A stretch of 54,874 nucleotides of DNA from Betaproteobacteria bacterium. Its GTDB lineage: Bacteria > Pseudomonadota > Gammaproteobacteria > Burkholderiales > Burkholderiaceae_D. The position numbers and the translations under genes were made by a program. Position 1 is the stretch's first letter. Every line of letters begins with the position of its first letter. The notes under the pieces were generated by a model. It saw nothing but the letters and a program-made list of their open reading frames with translations, was not told where the DNA came from and did not search any database. Shown piece by piece: positions 35,613 to 44,431 of this stretch. Where the stretch lies: the NCBI GenBank assembly GCA_025356395.1, contig JANXTA010000175.1, forward strand, positions 1 to 54,874. Direction: 5' to 3'.

Positions 35613-36841
35613 GACCGTCGCGCCGCGCGCAGCGCTTCGGCGTCGCGCGCGAAGGCCAGCACGCAGTTGTTACCGCCGAACGCGAACGCATTGCTGAGCG
35701 CGACGCCGATCGGCCGTGTCTCGTCGTCGAAGCGGATCTGCGGTCCGCAGGCGGCATCGGGCGAGACCTGCGCCGACGCATCGACGCGCATGCCCGGCGC
35801 CACGCCGTCGCGCATCGCAATCAGCGTGATGACGGCCTCGACGATGCCGGCCGCGCCGAGCGTGTGACCGGTCCATCCCTTGGTGGAGCTGGCATGCAGC
35901 GTCGCCGGAAAGATGGCCTGGATGATGGCCGCCTCGACCGCGTCGTTCATCAGCGTCGCCGTGCCGTGCAGGTTGATGTAGTCGACGGCCTCCGGGCCGA
36001 CGCGCGCACGCGTCAACGCGGCCTCGATCGCGAGACGCGCGCCCAGGCCTTCGGGATGCGGCGACGACATGTGATGTGCATCGGACGACTCGCCGTACCC
36101 GATCAGCAGTGGATCGTCCTCGGCATCGGAACGTTCGAGCAGCGCAAAGCCCGCGCCCTCGCCGATGCTGATGCCGTCGCGGCGCGCGTCGAAGGGGCGG
36201 CAAGGGTTTTGCGACACAAGGCCCAGGGCGTGGAAGCCGAATAGCGGTCCGGCCGCGAGACTGTCGACGCCGCCGACCACGGCCGCGTCAACGACGCCGA
36301 TGGCGATCATCCGCGCGGCCTGCGCGAACACCTTGGCGCTCGACGAGCACGCGGTGGAGATGGTGCTGCATGGGCCGGCTGCACCGAGCGCGTCACGCAC
36401 GAACGCGGTAGTGGCGTGCAGGTGATGCGACGCGCGCTGCTCGAACGTGACGGGCGGCGTGCCGATCTGCGCGAAGAAACGATAGGCCTCCTCGCTGGCC
36501 TCGATGGTCGACGTGCTGGTGCCGATCAGCACCGCGATACGAGACGGTCCATAGCGCGCGTTCGCGGCGTCCACGGCCTCAATGAAGCCATCCTCCTGCA
36601 GGGCGAGCCACGCGAGCCGATGGTTGCGGCAGTCGAGTTCGCGCCAGCGGTCCGGCAGCGGCGCATCCTCGATGCCGGATACCCGGCCGATCCAGGTGGG
36701 CAGGGCGACACCGGTGCGGGCCTCGGTGTAGTCGTTGGGCGCGAGGCCGGAGCGTCCTGCGTAACGCGTCGCTACCAGCGAGCCGATGCCGCGTCCGACC
36801 GAGGTCGTGGCCGTGAACGAGGTGACGGCGAGCGGCTTCAT
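35609..36841 (-). CDS. Beta-ketoacyl-ACP synthase (FabF-like)
   Basis: This 410-residue condensing enzyme has its nucleophile at C165 in ISTACSSSAK. The two histidine motifs are YINLHGTATLMND and TKGWTGHTLGAAG, and the C-terminal block is ALSNAFAFGGNNCVLAF. It extends an acyl-ACP by decarboxylative Claisen condensation. FabF-like copies in aryl-polyene clusters share this layout and also pair with a chain-length-factor-like subunit, which directly follows here. No ACP, ketoreductase or dehydratase gene is in the window, so the pathway is incomplete locally. Confidence 0.86.
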   Translation of the reverse strand: MKPLAVTSFTATTSVGRGIGSLVATRYAGRSGLAPNDYTEARTGVALPTWIGRVSGIEDAPLPDRWRELDCRNHRLAWLALQEDGFIEAVDAANARYGPSRIAVLIGTSTSTIEASEEAYRFFAQIGTPPVTFEQRASHHLHATTAFVRDALGAAGPCSTISTACSSSAKVFAQAARMIAIGVVDAAVVGGVDSLAAGPLFGFHALGLVSQNPCRPFDARRDGISIGEGAGFALLERSDAEDDPLLIGYGESSDAHHMSSPHPEGLGARLAIEAALTRARVGPEAVDYINLHGTATLMNDAVEAAIIQAIFPATLHASSTKGWTGHTLGAAGIVEAVITLIAMRDGVAPGMRVDASAQVSPDAACGPQIRFDDETRPIGVALSNAFAFGGNNCVLAFARDAEALRAARRS

Positions 36842-37014
36842 GGTGGGAGATGCGCGGGGGCGGACATGGCAATTTATGAAATCGGCCGAAAAGTTGTTAC
36901 AGCGTGGCTCTTGGTCGGCTCTGCGCGAGCATCCCCTACAATTGTGGGTCCGTCTTCCCGTCACGGCCCGGCCTGCTGTAGGTCGACCTCCTGTTCTTTG
37001 CAAGCCCCCATTCC

Positions 37015-38232
37015 GTGATCGATCTCGCCCGTATCCGCGCCGCCCGCGACAACATCGCCGGCCAGGTGCTCAACACACCGTTCGTGCATTCGCGCACGCT
37101 GTCCGAGATCATCGGCGCCGAGATCTGGCTGAAGTTCGAAAACCTCCAGTTCACCGCGTCGTTCAAGGAGCGCGGTGCCCTCAACCGCCTGAAGGCGCTG
37201 ACGCCTGAGGAACGATCCCGCGGGGTGATTGCGGTCTCTGCCGGCAACCATGCGCAGGGCGTCGCGTACCACGCGTCGCGGATGCGCATCCCGTCCGTGA
37301 TCGTGATGCCGCGCTTCGCGCCGGCGGTGAAGGTCGCCAACACCCGCCGTTTCGGCGCCGAGGTGGTACTGCACGGCGAAACCTTCGACGACGCGAAGGC
37401 CCACATGGTCACGCTCGCAGCCGGGCGTAACCTGTTTATCGTCCATCCCTACGACGACGAGGACATCATCGCAGGGCAGGGGACCTGCGGCCTCGAGATG
37501 ATGGAAGCCGAGCCGTCGCTCGACACGCTGGTGGTTGCGATCGGCGGTGGCGGACTGATCAGCGGCATCGCGATCGCGGCCAAGGCGATCAAGCCGTCGA
37601 TGATGATCATCGGCGTGCAGGCCGAGCGTTTCCCGGCGATGTACGCGGCGGTGAAGAACGAAGAGCTCGTCAGCGGCACCAACACGATTGCCGAAGGCAT
37701 CGCGGTCAAGTCGCCGGGCGCGATCACGTTGCCGCTGGTGCAGGCGCTGGTCGACGACATCGTGCTGGTCTCCGAGCTCGACATCGAGCACGCGATCGTG
37801 ATGCTGCTCGAGATCGAGAAGACCGTCGTCGAGGGCGCGGGTGCGGCCGGGCTTGCGGCGCTGTTGCGCGCGAAGGACATCGGCGACCATCGCTTCGAAG
37901 GCCGACGGATCGGTCTGGTGCTGTGCGGCGGCAACATCGACCCGCTGATGCTGGCCGGCATCGTCGAGCGCGGCATGGTGCGAGCTGGGCGCCTCGCCCG
38001 TATCCGCGTCGACCTGCGCGACCTGCCGGGCGCGCTGGCCCGCGCGACTGCGCTGATTGCGGACGCCGGCGCGAACATCGAGGAAGTGCATCACCAGCGC
38101 GCGTTCACGACGCTGCCGGTGCAGAGCGTCGAGGTGGACTTCGTGATGCAGACGCGGGGGCACGAGCATGTAGCGGATGTGATCGCGGTGCTGAACAACG
38201 CCGGGTTCGCGGCGGTGAATCACGATCATTGA
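37015..38232 (+). CDS. ilvA: Threonine ammonia-lyase (threonine dehydratase)
   Basis: This 405-residue PLP enzyme starts at a GTG at 37015. PLP lysine K51 is in TASFKERGALNRL. The phosphate loop is AIGGGGLISGI. A C-terminal ACT-like domain of about 75 residues starts near GRLARIRVDLRDLPGALARA. It converts threonine to 2-oxobutyrate and ammonia. The single short C-terminal ACT domain matches the catabolic-type or mid-length dehydratase rather than the 500-residue biosynthetic IlvA, so tdcB is an alternative name. A TACAAT at 36937-36942 upstream may be its -10. Confidence 0.88.
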   Translation: MIDLARIRAARDNIAGQVLNTPFVHSRTLSEIIGAEIWLKFENLQFTASFKERGALNRLKALTPEERSRGVIAVSAGNHAQGVAYHASRMRIPSVIVMPRFAPAVKVANTRRFGAEVVLHGETFDDAKAHMVTLAAGRNLFIVHPYDDEDIIAGQGTCGLEMMEAEPSLDTLVVAIGGGGLISGIAIAAKAIKPSMMIIGVQAERFPAMYAAVKNEELVSGTNTIAEGIAVKSPGAITLPLVQALVDDIVLVSELDIEHAIVMLLEIEKTVVEGAGAAGLAALLRAKDIGDHRFEGRRIGLVLCGGNIDPLMLAGIVERGMVRAGRLARIRVDLRDLPGALARATALIADAGANIEEVHHQRAFTTLPVQSVEVDFVMQTRGHEHVADVIAVLNNAGFAAVNHDH

Positions 38233-38259
38233 CGACGGCCCATGGATCGGAGAACTGCG

Positions 38260-39606
38260 ATGACGTTTGGACGACGCGCGATGCGCTTCATGCTGGTCGG
38301 GCTTGCGATGGCCGCTCCGGCCTTCGCCCAGACACCGATCCCCGATCCCGTCCGCAAGGCCGGTGCCGACGTGATCGAAGGGTTCCGCGCCGGCGATCTC
38401 GCGGCCGTCGAGGCCCGCTTCGGCCAAGACATCAAGGCGGTGCTGACGCACGATCGCTTCGTCGAGAGCGAAGCGGACTTCGCGCAGCAGCGCGGCAAGC
38501 TGGTCCGTTGCGACGAGCCGACCGCCAGCATCCGCAGCGACCTGACCGTCGTCGAATATTCCTGCCAGTACGACAAGGGCGACAAGGTCCTGCGCCTGGT
38601 CTGGAATGCCGACGTACAACTGGTCGGCTACTTCTACCTGCCGCCGAAGCTCCCGCCCGTTGCGTTGCCGGCCACCGTGCGCGAGGAAAGTGTCACGACG
38701 GGTGCCACGGGCTGGCCGTTGCCGGGCACCTTCCTGATGCCGACCAGCAAGCCGAAGCCGCCGGTGGTCGTCTTCATCCAGGGCTCTGGGCCGAACGATC
38801 GCGACGAGACGATCGGGCCCAACAAGCCCCTCGCCGACGTCGCCCGTGGCCTGGCGGCGCAGGGCATCGCGAGCCTGCGCTACGACAAGCGTACGAACGC
38901 GCAGCGCCAGCGCTTCCTCGCGGAACTGAAGAACTGGACCATCGATGACGAGATCGTCGACGACGCGGTGGCCGCCCTGGTGCTGGTGAGTGCCCGACCC
39001 GACATCGGTCGGGTGTTCATCATCGGTCACAGCGAAGGCGCGTGGCTCGCACCCCGCATCGCCGCGAGTGCGGGTCGCAAGGGCGTGAAGGTCGCGGGGG
39101 TCGTGATGCTGGCCGGCAACCTGACCCCGCTGGCCGACCTGATCGTGACCCAGTACGAGTTCGCAGCCGGCCTGCCCGTGCCGCGCGCGACCCAGGCGAC
39201 GGTCGACGACATGAAGGTCAGGCGCGAGCACGTCCGGACCCTGATCGAGAAGGGGGCGGTCGCCGGCGCGGATGCGAGCCTGCTGCTCGACATGCCGGCG
39301 TCCGCTTGGCTCGACCTCGGCCGCTACGACCCCGCGGCGGCACTGCTCGCCGATCCGAAGCTGCCGGCGCTGCTGACCTTCGGAGGGCGCGACTTCCAGG
39401 TGCCGATCCAGGAGAAGGCCCTGTGGGCGACGCGCCTCGGCAAGCGCCCGGACACGACGCTGGTCGAGTTCCCCACGCTGAATCATCTGTTGATCGAAGG
39501 CGCGGGTCCGATGTCGGCGGACGAATACGTCGTGCCGGGGCACGTGTCGCAGGCGCTGATCGATCGGGTGGGGGGATGGATCGTCAAGCGAAGCGGACCG
39601 CCATAG
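38260..39606 (+). CDS. Exported alpha/beta hydrolase with DUF3887-like domain
   Basis: This 448-residue protein starts at the ATG at 38260, with GGAG 7 bases upstream. An ATG at 38242 lacks a site. The signal peptide ends APAFAQ. An N-terminal domain (about 30-125) resembles DUF3887. The alpha/beta hydrolase follows with oxyanion region FIQGSGPNDRDE, nucleophile S258 in GHSEGAW, acid in TFGGRDFQVP and histidine in TLNHLLIEG. It is a probable periplasmic peptidase or esterase. It stands 27 bp after the dehydratase gene. Confidence 0.84.
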   Translation: MTFGRRAMRFMLVGLAMAAPAFAQTPIPDPVRKAGADVIEGFRAGDLAAVEARFGQDIKAVLTHDRFVESEADFAQQRGKLVRCDEPTASIRSDLTVVEYSCQYDKGDKVLRLVWNADVQLVGYFYLPPKLPPVALPATVREESVTTGATGWPLPGTFLMPTSKPKPPVVVFIQGSGPNDRDETIGPNKPLADVARGLAAQGIASLRYDKRTNAQRQRFLAELKNWTIDDEIVDDAVAALVLVSARPDIGRVFIIGHSEGAWLAPRIAASAGRKGVKVAGVVMLAGNLTPLADLIVTQYEFAAGLPVPRATQATVDDMKVRREHVRTLIEKGAVAGADASLLLDMPASAWLDLGRYDPAAALLADPKLPALLTFGGRDFQVPIQEKALWATRLGKRPDTTLVEFPTLNHLLIEGAGPMSADEYVVPGHVSQALIDRVGGWIVKRSGPP

Positions 39607-39681
39607 CTGGAAATAGTCGCGCTACACTGACTTTTGCGCGATCCATCGAGCCCCGGCAGAGGCGCTCGACCCCCCCTGAAC

Positions 39682-41223
39682 ATGCCAGACCCCGACCGCA
39701 ACAGCCGGCCTATCCGCTTCGTCCATCGCGGCGCGATCGTCGACGTCGCCGACGCGCCGACCACGCTCAGCGTCCTCTACTGGCTGCGCGAGCACGCCCG
39801 CTGCGTCGGCACGAAGGAAGGCTGCAACGAGGGCGACTGCGGCGCCTGCATGGTGATCGTCGCCGAGCGCGACGTCCACGCTCCCGATGGGGTCTCGCTG
39901 CGTCCGCTGAACGCCTGCATGCAGTTCGTCTCGGCGCTCGACGGCAAGGCCCTGATCACCGTCGAAGACCTGAAGCGACTCGGCACGGCAGGCGCGCATC
40001 CGGCGCAGCAGGCGATGGTGAGTTGTCACGGCTCGCAGTGCGGCTTCTGCACGCCCGGCTTCACGATGTCGCTCGCGGCCTGCTACGACAACGGACTGGC
40101 TCGCGATGCGCGACCGAACCGGCAGGCGCTGGCCGACGTCCTGTCCGGCAACCTGTGTCGCTGTACCGGCTACCGGCCGATCCTTGATGCCGGCGAGGCT
40201 ATGTTCGACCTGCCGGCGGCGCCTATCGATCGCAAGGCGCTGGCCGGTCTGCTCGATCGACTCGCATCCGACACGCCGCTCGACTACCGCGCACCAGAAG
40301 CCGCCGTGAACGCGATCGATGCGCTCATCGGGACCGCGTGGGTCGCCGCACCGTGTTCGATAGTCGATCTCGCCGCGTTGTATGCCACGCATCCCGATGC
40401 GCGCCTCGTCGCCGGAGCGACCGATGTGGGGCTGTGGGTCACCAAGCAGTTCCGTCCGCTGCCGAAAATGATCCGCGTCGACGCGGTGTCTACGATGAAG
40501 GTGATCGGCTGGGACGGGGACACGCTGACCATCGGTGCGGGCGCGTCGCTCGAAGCGGCGTGGACGGCGCTGGTCGGCATCGCGCCTGCGCTCCACGAGA
40601 TGCAGTTGCGTTTCGCATCGTTGCCGTTGCGCCTGGTCGGCACGATGGGCGGCAGCGTCGCGAACGGTTCGCCGATCGGCGACAGCGCGCCGACGCTGCT
40701 GGCGCTCGATGCGGTGCTGGTGCTGCGGTCGGGCGGGGCGCAACGACGTGTCGCGCTGAGCGACTTCTATCTCGACTACATGAAGAACCGACTCGCGACC
40801 GGCGAGTTCATCGAGGCCATCGAGGTGCCGCGACCTGCAGCCGGCATCGCGATCCGCGGCTACAAGCTCGGCAAGCGTTACGACTGCGACATCTCGGCGG
40901 TCTGCGCGGGCTTCGCGGTGCAGGTGGTCGATGGCCACGTCGCGTACGCGCGCTTCGCGTTCGGCGGCATGGCGGCGATCTGCAGGCGCGCGTCGCGCGC
41001 CGAGGCTGTGGTGATCGGCGAGACGTGGAACGAAGCCACGTTGACGCGTGCGATCGAAGCGCTGCGCGAGGACTTCACGCCGCTGGACGACCTGCGCGCT
41101 TCGGCGATTTATCGCACGAAGGTCGCGGGTAACCTGCTGCGCCGCCTGTGGCTCGAGACGCGGATCGACGATCCGCTCGCGACGGGTCGCACGGTCGTCT
41201 GGCCGACCCGCGTCGCTGCCTGA
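39682..41223 (+). CDS. xdhA: Xanthine dehydrogenase small subunit (FeS/FAD)
   Basis: This 513-residue subunit carries two [2Fe-2S] clusters: a plant-type one with C48, C53 and C56 in GCNEGDCGAC, and a second with SCHGSQCGFCTPG and NLCRCTGYRP. An FAD domain spans about 205-390 (RLVAGATDVGLWVTK and GTMGGSVANGSPIGD), with a CO-dehydrogenase flavoprotein C-terminal domain after it. Electrons from xanthine hydroxylation pass through it to NAD+. The ATG at 39682 gives the family's standard start. It is 4 bp from xdhB. Confidence 0.94.
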   Translation: MPDPDRNSRPIRFVHRGAIVDVADAPTTLSVLYWLREHARCVGTKEGCNEGDCGACMVIVAERDVHAPDGVSLRPLNACMQFVSALDGKALITVEDLKRLGTAGAHPAQQAMVSCHGSQCGFCTPGFTMSLAACYDNGLARDARPNRQALADVLSGNLCRCTGYRPILDAGEAMFDLPAAPIDRKALAGLLDRLASDTPLDYRAPEAAVNAIDALIGTAWVAAPCSIVDLAALYATHPDARLVAGATDVGLWVTKQFRPLPKMIRVDAVSTMKVIGWDGDTLTIGAGASLEAAWTALVGIAPALHEMQLRFASLPLRLVGTMGGSVANGSPIGDSAPTLLALDAVLVLRSGGAQRRVALSDFYLDYMKNRLATGEFIEAIEVPRPAAGIAIRGYKLGKRYDCDISAVCAGFAVQVVDGHVAYARFAFGGMAAICRRASRAEAVVIGETWNEATLTRAIEALREDFTPLDDLRASAIYRTKVAGNLLRRLWLETRIDDPLATGRTVVWPTRVAA

Positions 41224-41227
41224 AGCG

Positions 41228-43594
41228 ATGAATCGCGAAGTCGACTCCTTCCTGGTCGACGTCGCGCTCGACGGTGCGTCATCCACTAGTGGCATGGGCG
41301 CCGCGGTCCCGCACGAGTCGGCCTTGCTGCACGTGAGCGGCGAGGCCGCCTACATCGATGATCTGCCGGAGTGGAGCCACACGCTGCACGTGGCGCTCGG
41401 ACTCGCGCCGGTCGCGAGCGGTCGTCTCATCGCGATCGATGTCGAAGCGTTGCGAAGGCAGCCAGGCGTCGTGGCCGTGCTGACGGCCGCGGACATCCCC
41501 GGCGTCAACGACTGCGGCGCGATCCTCGACGATGAGCCGATCTTCGGCGACGACGTGATCGGCTATCGCGGCCAGCCGCTGTTCGCGATCCTGGCCGACG
41601 ATCGCGACACCGCGCGGCGTGTCGCGGCACGGGTCCGGGAGTTCGTGCAGGTCGAAGAGGCGCCTCCCATCCTCACCGCGCTCGAAGCGCACGCGCTGCA
41701 GCGCTACGTCGTGCCGCCGATGCACTTGGTTCGCGAGAGCTCGGCGGGTTCGACGCGCCGCGCACTCGACGCCGCGCCGCATCGGCTCGACGGCAGGCTG
41801 TCGATCGGCGGCCAGGAGCAGTTCTATCTCGAAGGGCAGATCTCGTACGCGATCCCGCTGGAGCGCGGCGGCATGCGCGTGCTGTGTTCGACGCAGCATC
41901 CGACCGAGATGCAGCGCGCGGTCGCGCATGCCCTCGGCGTCGCGGCGCACGACGTGCAGGTCGAGTGCCGCCGCATGGGTGGCGGCTTCGGCGGCAAGGA
42001 GTCGCAGTCGGCACCCTTCGCCTGCATTGCCGCGGTGGGCGCGCGCATCACGGGTCGGCCGGTGAAGGCCCGCCTCGATCGCGACGACGACTTCCTGATC
42101 ACCGGTCGCCGCCACGGCTTCGACTACGCCTACGAAGTCGGCTTCGACGACGACGGCCGCATCGTCGCGGCCGAGATCGACATGATCTCGAACGCGGGTC
42201 ATTGCGCCGATCTGTCCGCGCCGGTGATGACGCGCGCGCTGTGCCACTTCGACAACGCGTACTGGCTGCCCGAGGTCGTGATGCACGGCTACTCGGCGCG
42301 TACCGACACGCAGAGCAACACGGCCTTCCGCGGCTTCGGTGGGCCACAAGGCGCGATCGCTGTGGAGGTCATCCTCGACTCGATCGCCCGCCGTCTCGGC
42401 CGTGATCCGCTGGCCGTGCGGCGGGCGAACTTCTATGGCATCGGCGAGCGCGACGTCACCCCGTACGCGCAGAAGGTCGAGGACAACGTCATCGGCAAGC
42501 TGGTCGACCGGCTCGCGGCCGACAGCGCCTACGCGAATCGTCGCGAGGAGATCGCCGCGTTCAACGCGACGAGCCTCGTCCTCAAGCGCGGCATCGCGCT
42601 GACGCCGGTCAAGTTCGGCATCTCGTTCAACGTCGCGCACTACAACCAGGCGGGTGCACTGGTGCACGTCTACACCGACGGCTCGGTGCTCGTGAACCAT
42701 GGCGGGACCGAAATGGGGCAGGGTCTGCACACCAAGGTCGCGCAGGTCGTGGCCGACGTCTTCGGCATCGACCTCGAATGCATCCGCGTGACGGCGACCG
42801 ACACGCACAAGGTCGCGAACACGTCGGCCACCGCCGCGTCGACCGGGTCCGATCTCAACGGCAAGGCGGCCGAGGATGCCGCGTCGAAGATCCGCGCTCG
42901 CATCGTCGCGATGCTGGTCCGCACGGAGCAGGTCGATGCCGGTGGGGTGCGCTTCGTCGACGGCCGCGTGATCGGTGCGGGCATCGACCGCAGCTTCGAG
43001 GAGGTGGTCGCGAAGTCGTATGCGGAGCGCGTGCAGCTGTGGAGCGACGGCTACTACGCGACACCCGGCCTGCACTGGAATCGCGACACGATGAAGGGCA
43101 AGCCCTTCTTCTACTTCGCGTACGGCGCGGCGGTCAGCGAGGTGATCGTCGACCGCCTCACCGGCGAGCATCGCGTGCTGCGTGCCGACCTGCTGCACGA
43201 CGTCGGTCGATCGCTGAACCCGGCCATCGATATCGGCCAGATCGAGGGTGGCTTCGTGCAGGGCGTCGGCTGGCTGACCAGCGAGGAGCTGGTGTGGAAC
43301 CGTGATGGCCTGCTCGCGACACACGCGCCCAGTACCTACAAGATCCCGACCGCCAACGACTGTCCCGATGTGTTCAACGTGGCTTTGTACGACGCGCCCA
43401 ACGCCTTCGACACCATCCATCGCAGCAAGGCCGTCGGCGAGCCGCCGCTGCTGCTCGCGTTCTCGGTCTTCCTCGCGATCCGCGATGCGGTCGCAGCCTG
43501 CGGCGAGGATCGCGTCGATCCGCAACTGCGCGCGCCGGCGACGCCGGAGGCCGTGCTGGATGCGATCGATGGCCTGCGGAGTGCTTCGCGATGA
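41228..43594 (+). CDS. xdhB: Xanthine dehydrogenase molybdopterin subunit
   Basis: This 788-residue large subunit binds the molybdenum cofactor and xanthine. Family markers are MGGGFGGKESQ, TAFRGFGGPQG, GTEMGQGLHTKV and the catalytic glutamate E738 in SKAVGEPPLLLA. It hydroxylates hypoxanthine and xanthine to urate. It overlaps xdhC by 4 bp. The length is typical. Confidence 0.95.
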   Translation: MNREVDSFLVDVALDGASSTSGMGAAVPHESALLHVSGEAAYIDDLPEWSHTLHVALGLAPVASGRLIAIDVEALRRQPGVVAVLTAADIPGVNDCGAILDDEPIFGDDVIGYRGQPLFAILADDRDTARRVAARVREFVQVEEAPPILTALEAHALQRYVVPPMHLVRESSAGSTRRALDAAPHRLDGRLSIGGQEQFYLEGQISYAIPLERGGMRVLCSTQHPTEMQRAVAHALGVAAHDVQVECRRMGGGFGGKESQSAPFACIAAVGARITGRPVKARLDRDDDFLITGRRHGFDYAYEVGFDDDGRIVAAEIDMISNAGHCADLSAPVMTRALCHFDNAYWLPEVVMHGYSARTDTQSNTAFRGFGGPQGAIAVEVILDSIARRLGRDPLAVRRANFYGIGERDVTPYAQKVEDNVIGKLVDRLAADSAYANRREEIAAFNATSLVLKRGIALTPVKFGISFNVAHYNQAGALVHVYTDGSVLVNHGGTEMGQGLHTKVAQVVADVFGIDLECIRVTATDTHKVANTSATAASTGSDLNGKAAEDAASKIRARIVAMLVRTEQVDAGGVRFVDGRVIGAGIDRSFEEVVAKSYAERVQLWSDGYYATPGLHWNRDTMKGKPFFYFAYGAAVSEVIVDRLTGEHRVLRADLLHDVGRSLNPAIDIGQIEGGFVQGVGWLTSEELVWNRDGLLATHAPSTYKIPTANDCPDVFNVALYDAPNAFDTIHRSKAVGEPPLLLAFSVFLAIRDAVAACGEDRVDPQLRAPATPEAVLDAIDGLRSASR

Positions 43595-44427
43595 ACCTGC
43601 GTACGCTGGCGACTGAACGCCTCTCGCGCGACGAAGCGACGGTCGTGCTCGAAGTCGTCGGCACGCGGGGCTCGGTGCCGCGCGAGGCCGGCACGCGGAT
43701 GCTGGTCTGGACTGCGGGACTGGCCGGGACCATCGGGGGCGGCAACCTCGAATGGCGGGCCATCGAGAAGGCCCGAGCGATGCTCGCCGATGAAACACGA
43801 CGACCCGACGACGAGACCTTCTCTCTCGGTGCTTCGCTCGGGCAATGCTGCGGCGGCGCGGTCACGTTGCGCTACCGGATGCTCGACGTGGCCTCGCTGG
43901 CGGCGTGGAACGCCGAAGTCCTGGTGCCGCTGCTGCAGGTCTACGGTGCCGGGCACGTGGGGCGTGCGGTCGTCCATCTGCTCGGCACGCTCGATGTGCG
44001 AGTGCAGTGGATCGACGAGCGAAAGTCCGAATTCCCGCTCGAGGCGTCCGCGCCGAACATCGAGCGCATGTGCGTCGAGCCGGTGGAAGCCGAGGTCGAC
44101 CACGCGCTGCCCGATACCTGGTATCTGGTGCTCACGCATCGCCACGATCTCGACCTGCGGATCGTCGAAGCCATCCTGCGACGCGGCGACTTCGCCTTCC
44201 TCGGGCTGATCGGCTCGATGACGAAGCGACGTCGCTTCACGCAGTTGCTGCGCGAGCGCGGCATCGACGAATCGATGCTCGAGCGCATCACCTGTCCGAT
44301 CGGCGTGATCGGCATCGACGGCAAGGAACCGGCCCACATCGCGATCGCGGTGGCGGCGCAACTTGTCCCGCTGCTGGAAGCGCGATCGGCAGCGGCGATC
44401 GCTGCATTGCGTTCGCGATCCGCCTAG
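43591..44427 (+). CDS. xdhC: XdhC, xanthine dehydrogenase accessory protein
   Basis: This 278-residue protein has a XdhC/CoxI N-terminal part (GTRGSVPREAGTRMLVW, CCGGAVTLRY) and a C-terminal Rossmann domain (VYGAGHVGRAVVHLLG and FLGLIGSMTKRRRF). It stabilises the sulphurated molybdenum cofactor and delivers it to XdhB. Cysteines C86-C87 in the QCCGGA motif may carry the cofactor. It ends the xdhABC operon, whose three genes are tightly packed. Confidence 0.93.
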   Translation: MNLRTLATERLSRDEATVVLEVVGTRGSVPREAGTRMLVWTAGLAGTIGGGNLEWRAIEKARAMLADETRRPDDETFSLGASLGQCCGGAVTLRYRMLDVASLAAWNAEVLVPLLQVYGAGHVGRAVVHLLGTLDVRVQWIDERKSEFPLEASAPNIERMCVEPVEAEVDHALPDTWYLVLTHRHDLDLRIVEAILRRGDFAFLGLIGSMTKRRRFTQLLRERGIDESMLERITCPIGVIGIDGKEPAHIAIAVAAQLVPLLEARSAAAIAALRSRSA

Positions 44428-44431
44428 TCGC

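Noticed and set aside
33103-35820. 905-residue reading of the halogenase-like gene
   Set aside because: The extra N-terminal 370 residues run through the ketosynthase partner gene in the wrong frame. The FAD fold begins right after the ATG at 34710.
36911-36942. TTGGTC and TACAAT as a promoter for threonine dehydratase
   Set aside because: The spacing is 20 bp, too long for a normal sigma-70 promoter, so only the -10-like hexamer is mentioned.
36961-39543. 860-codon antisense frame over threonine dehydratase and the alpha/beta hydrolase
   Set aside because: It mirrors two genes with intact catalytic motifs, and its own composition (Asp/Arg/His-rich) is that of a shadow frame.
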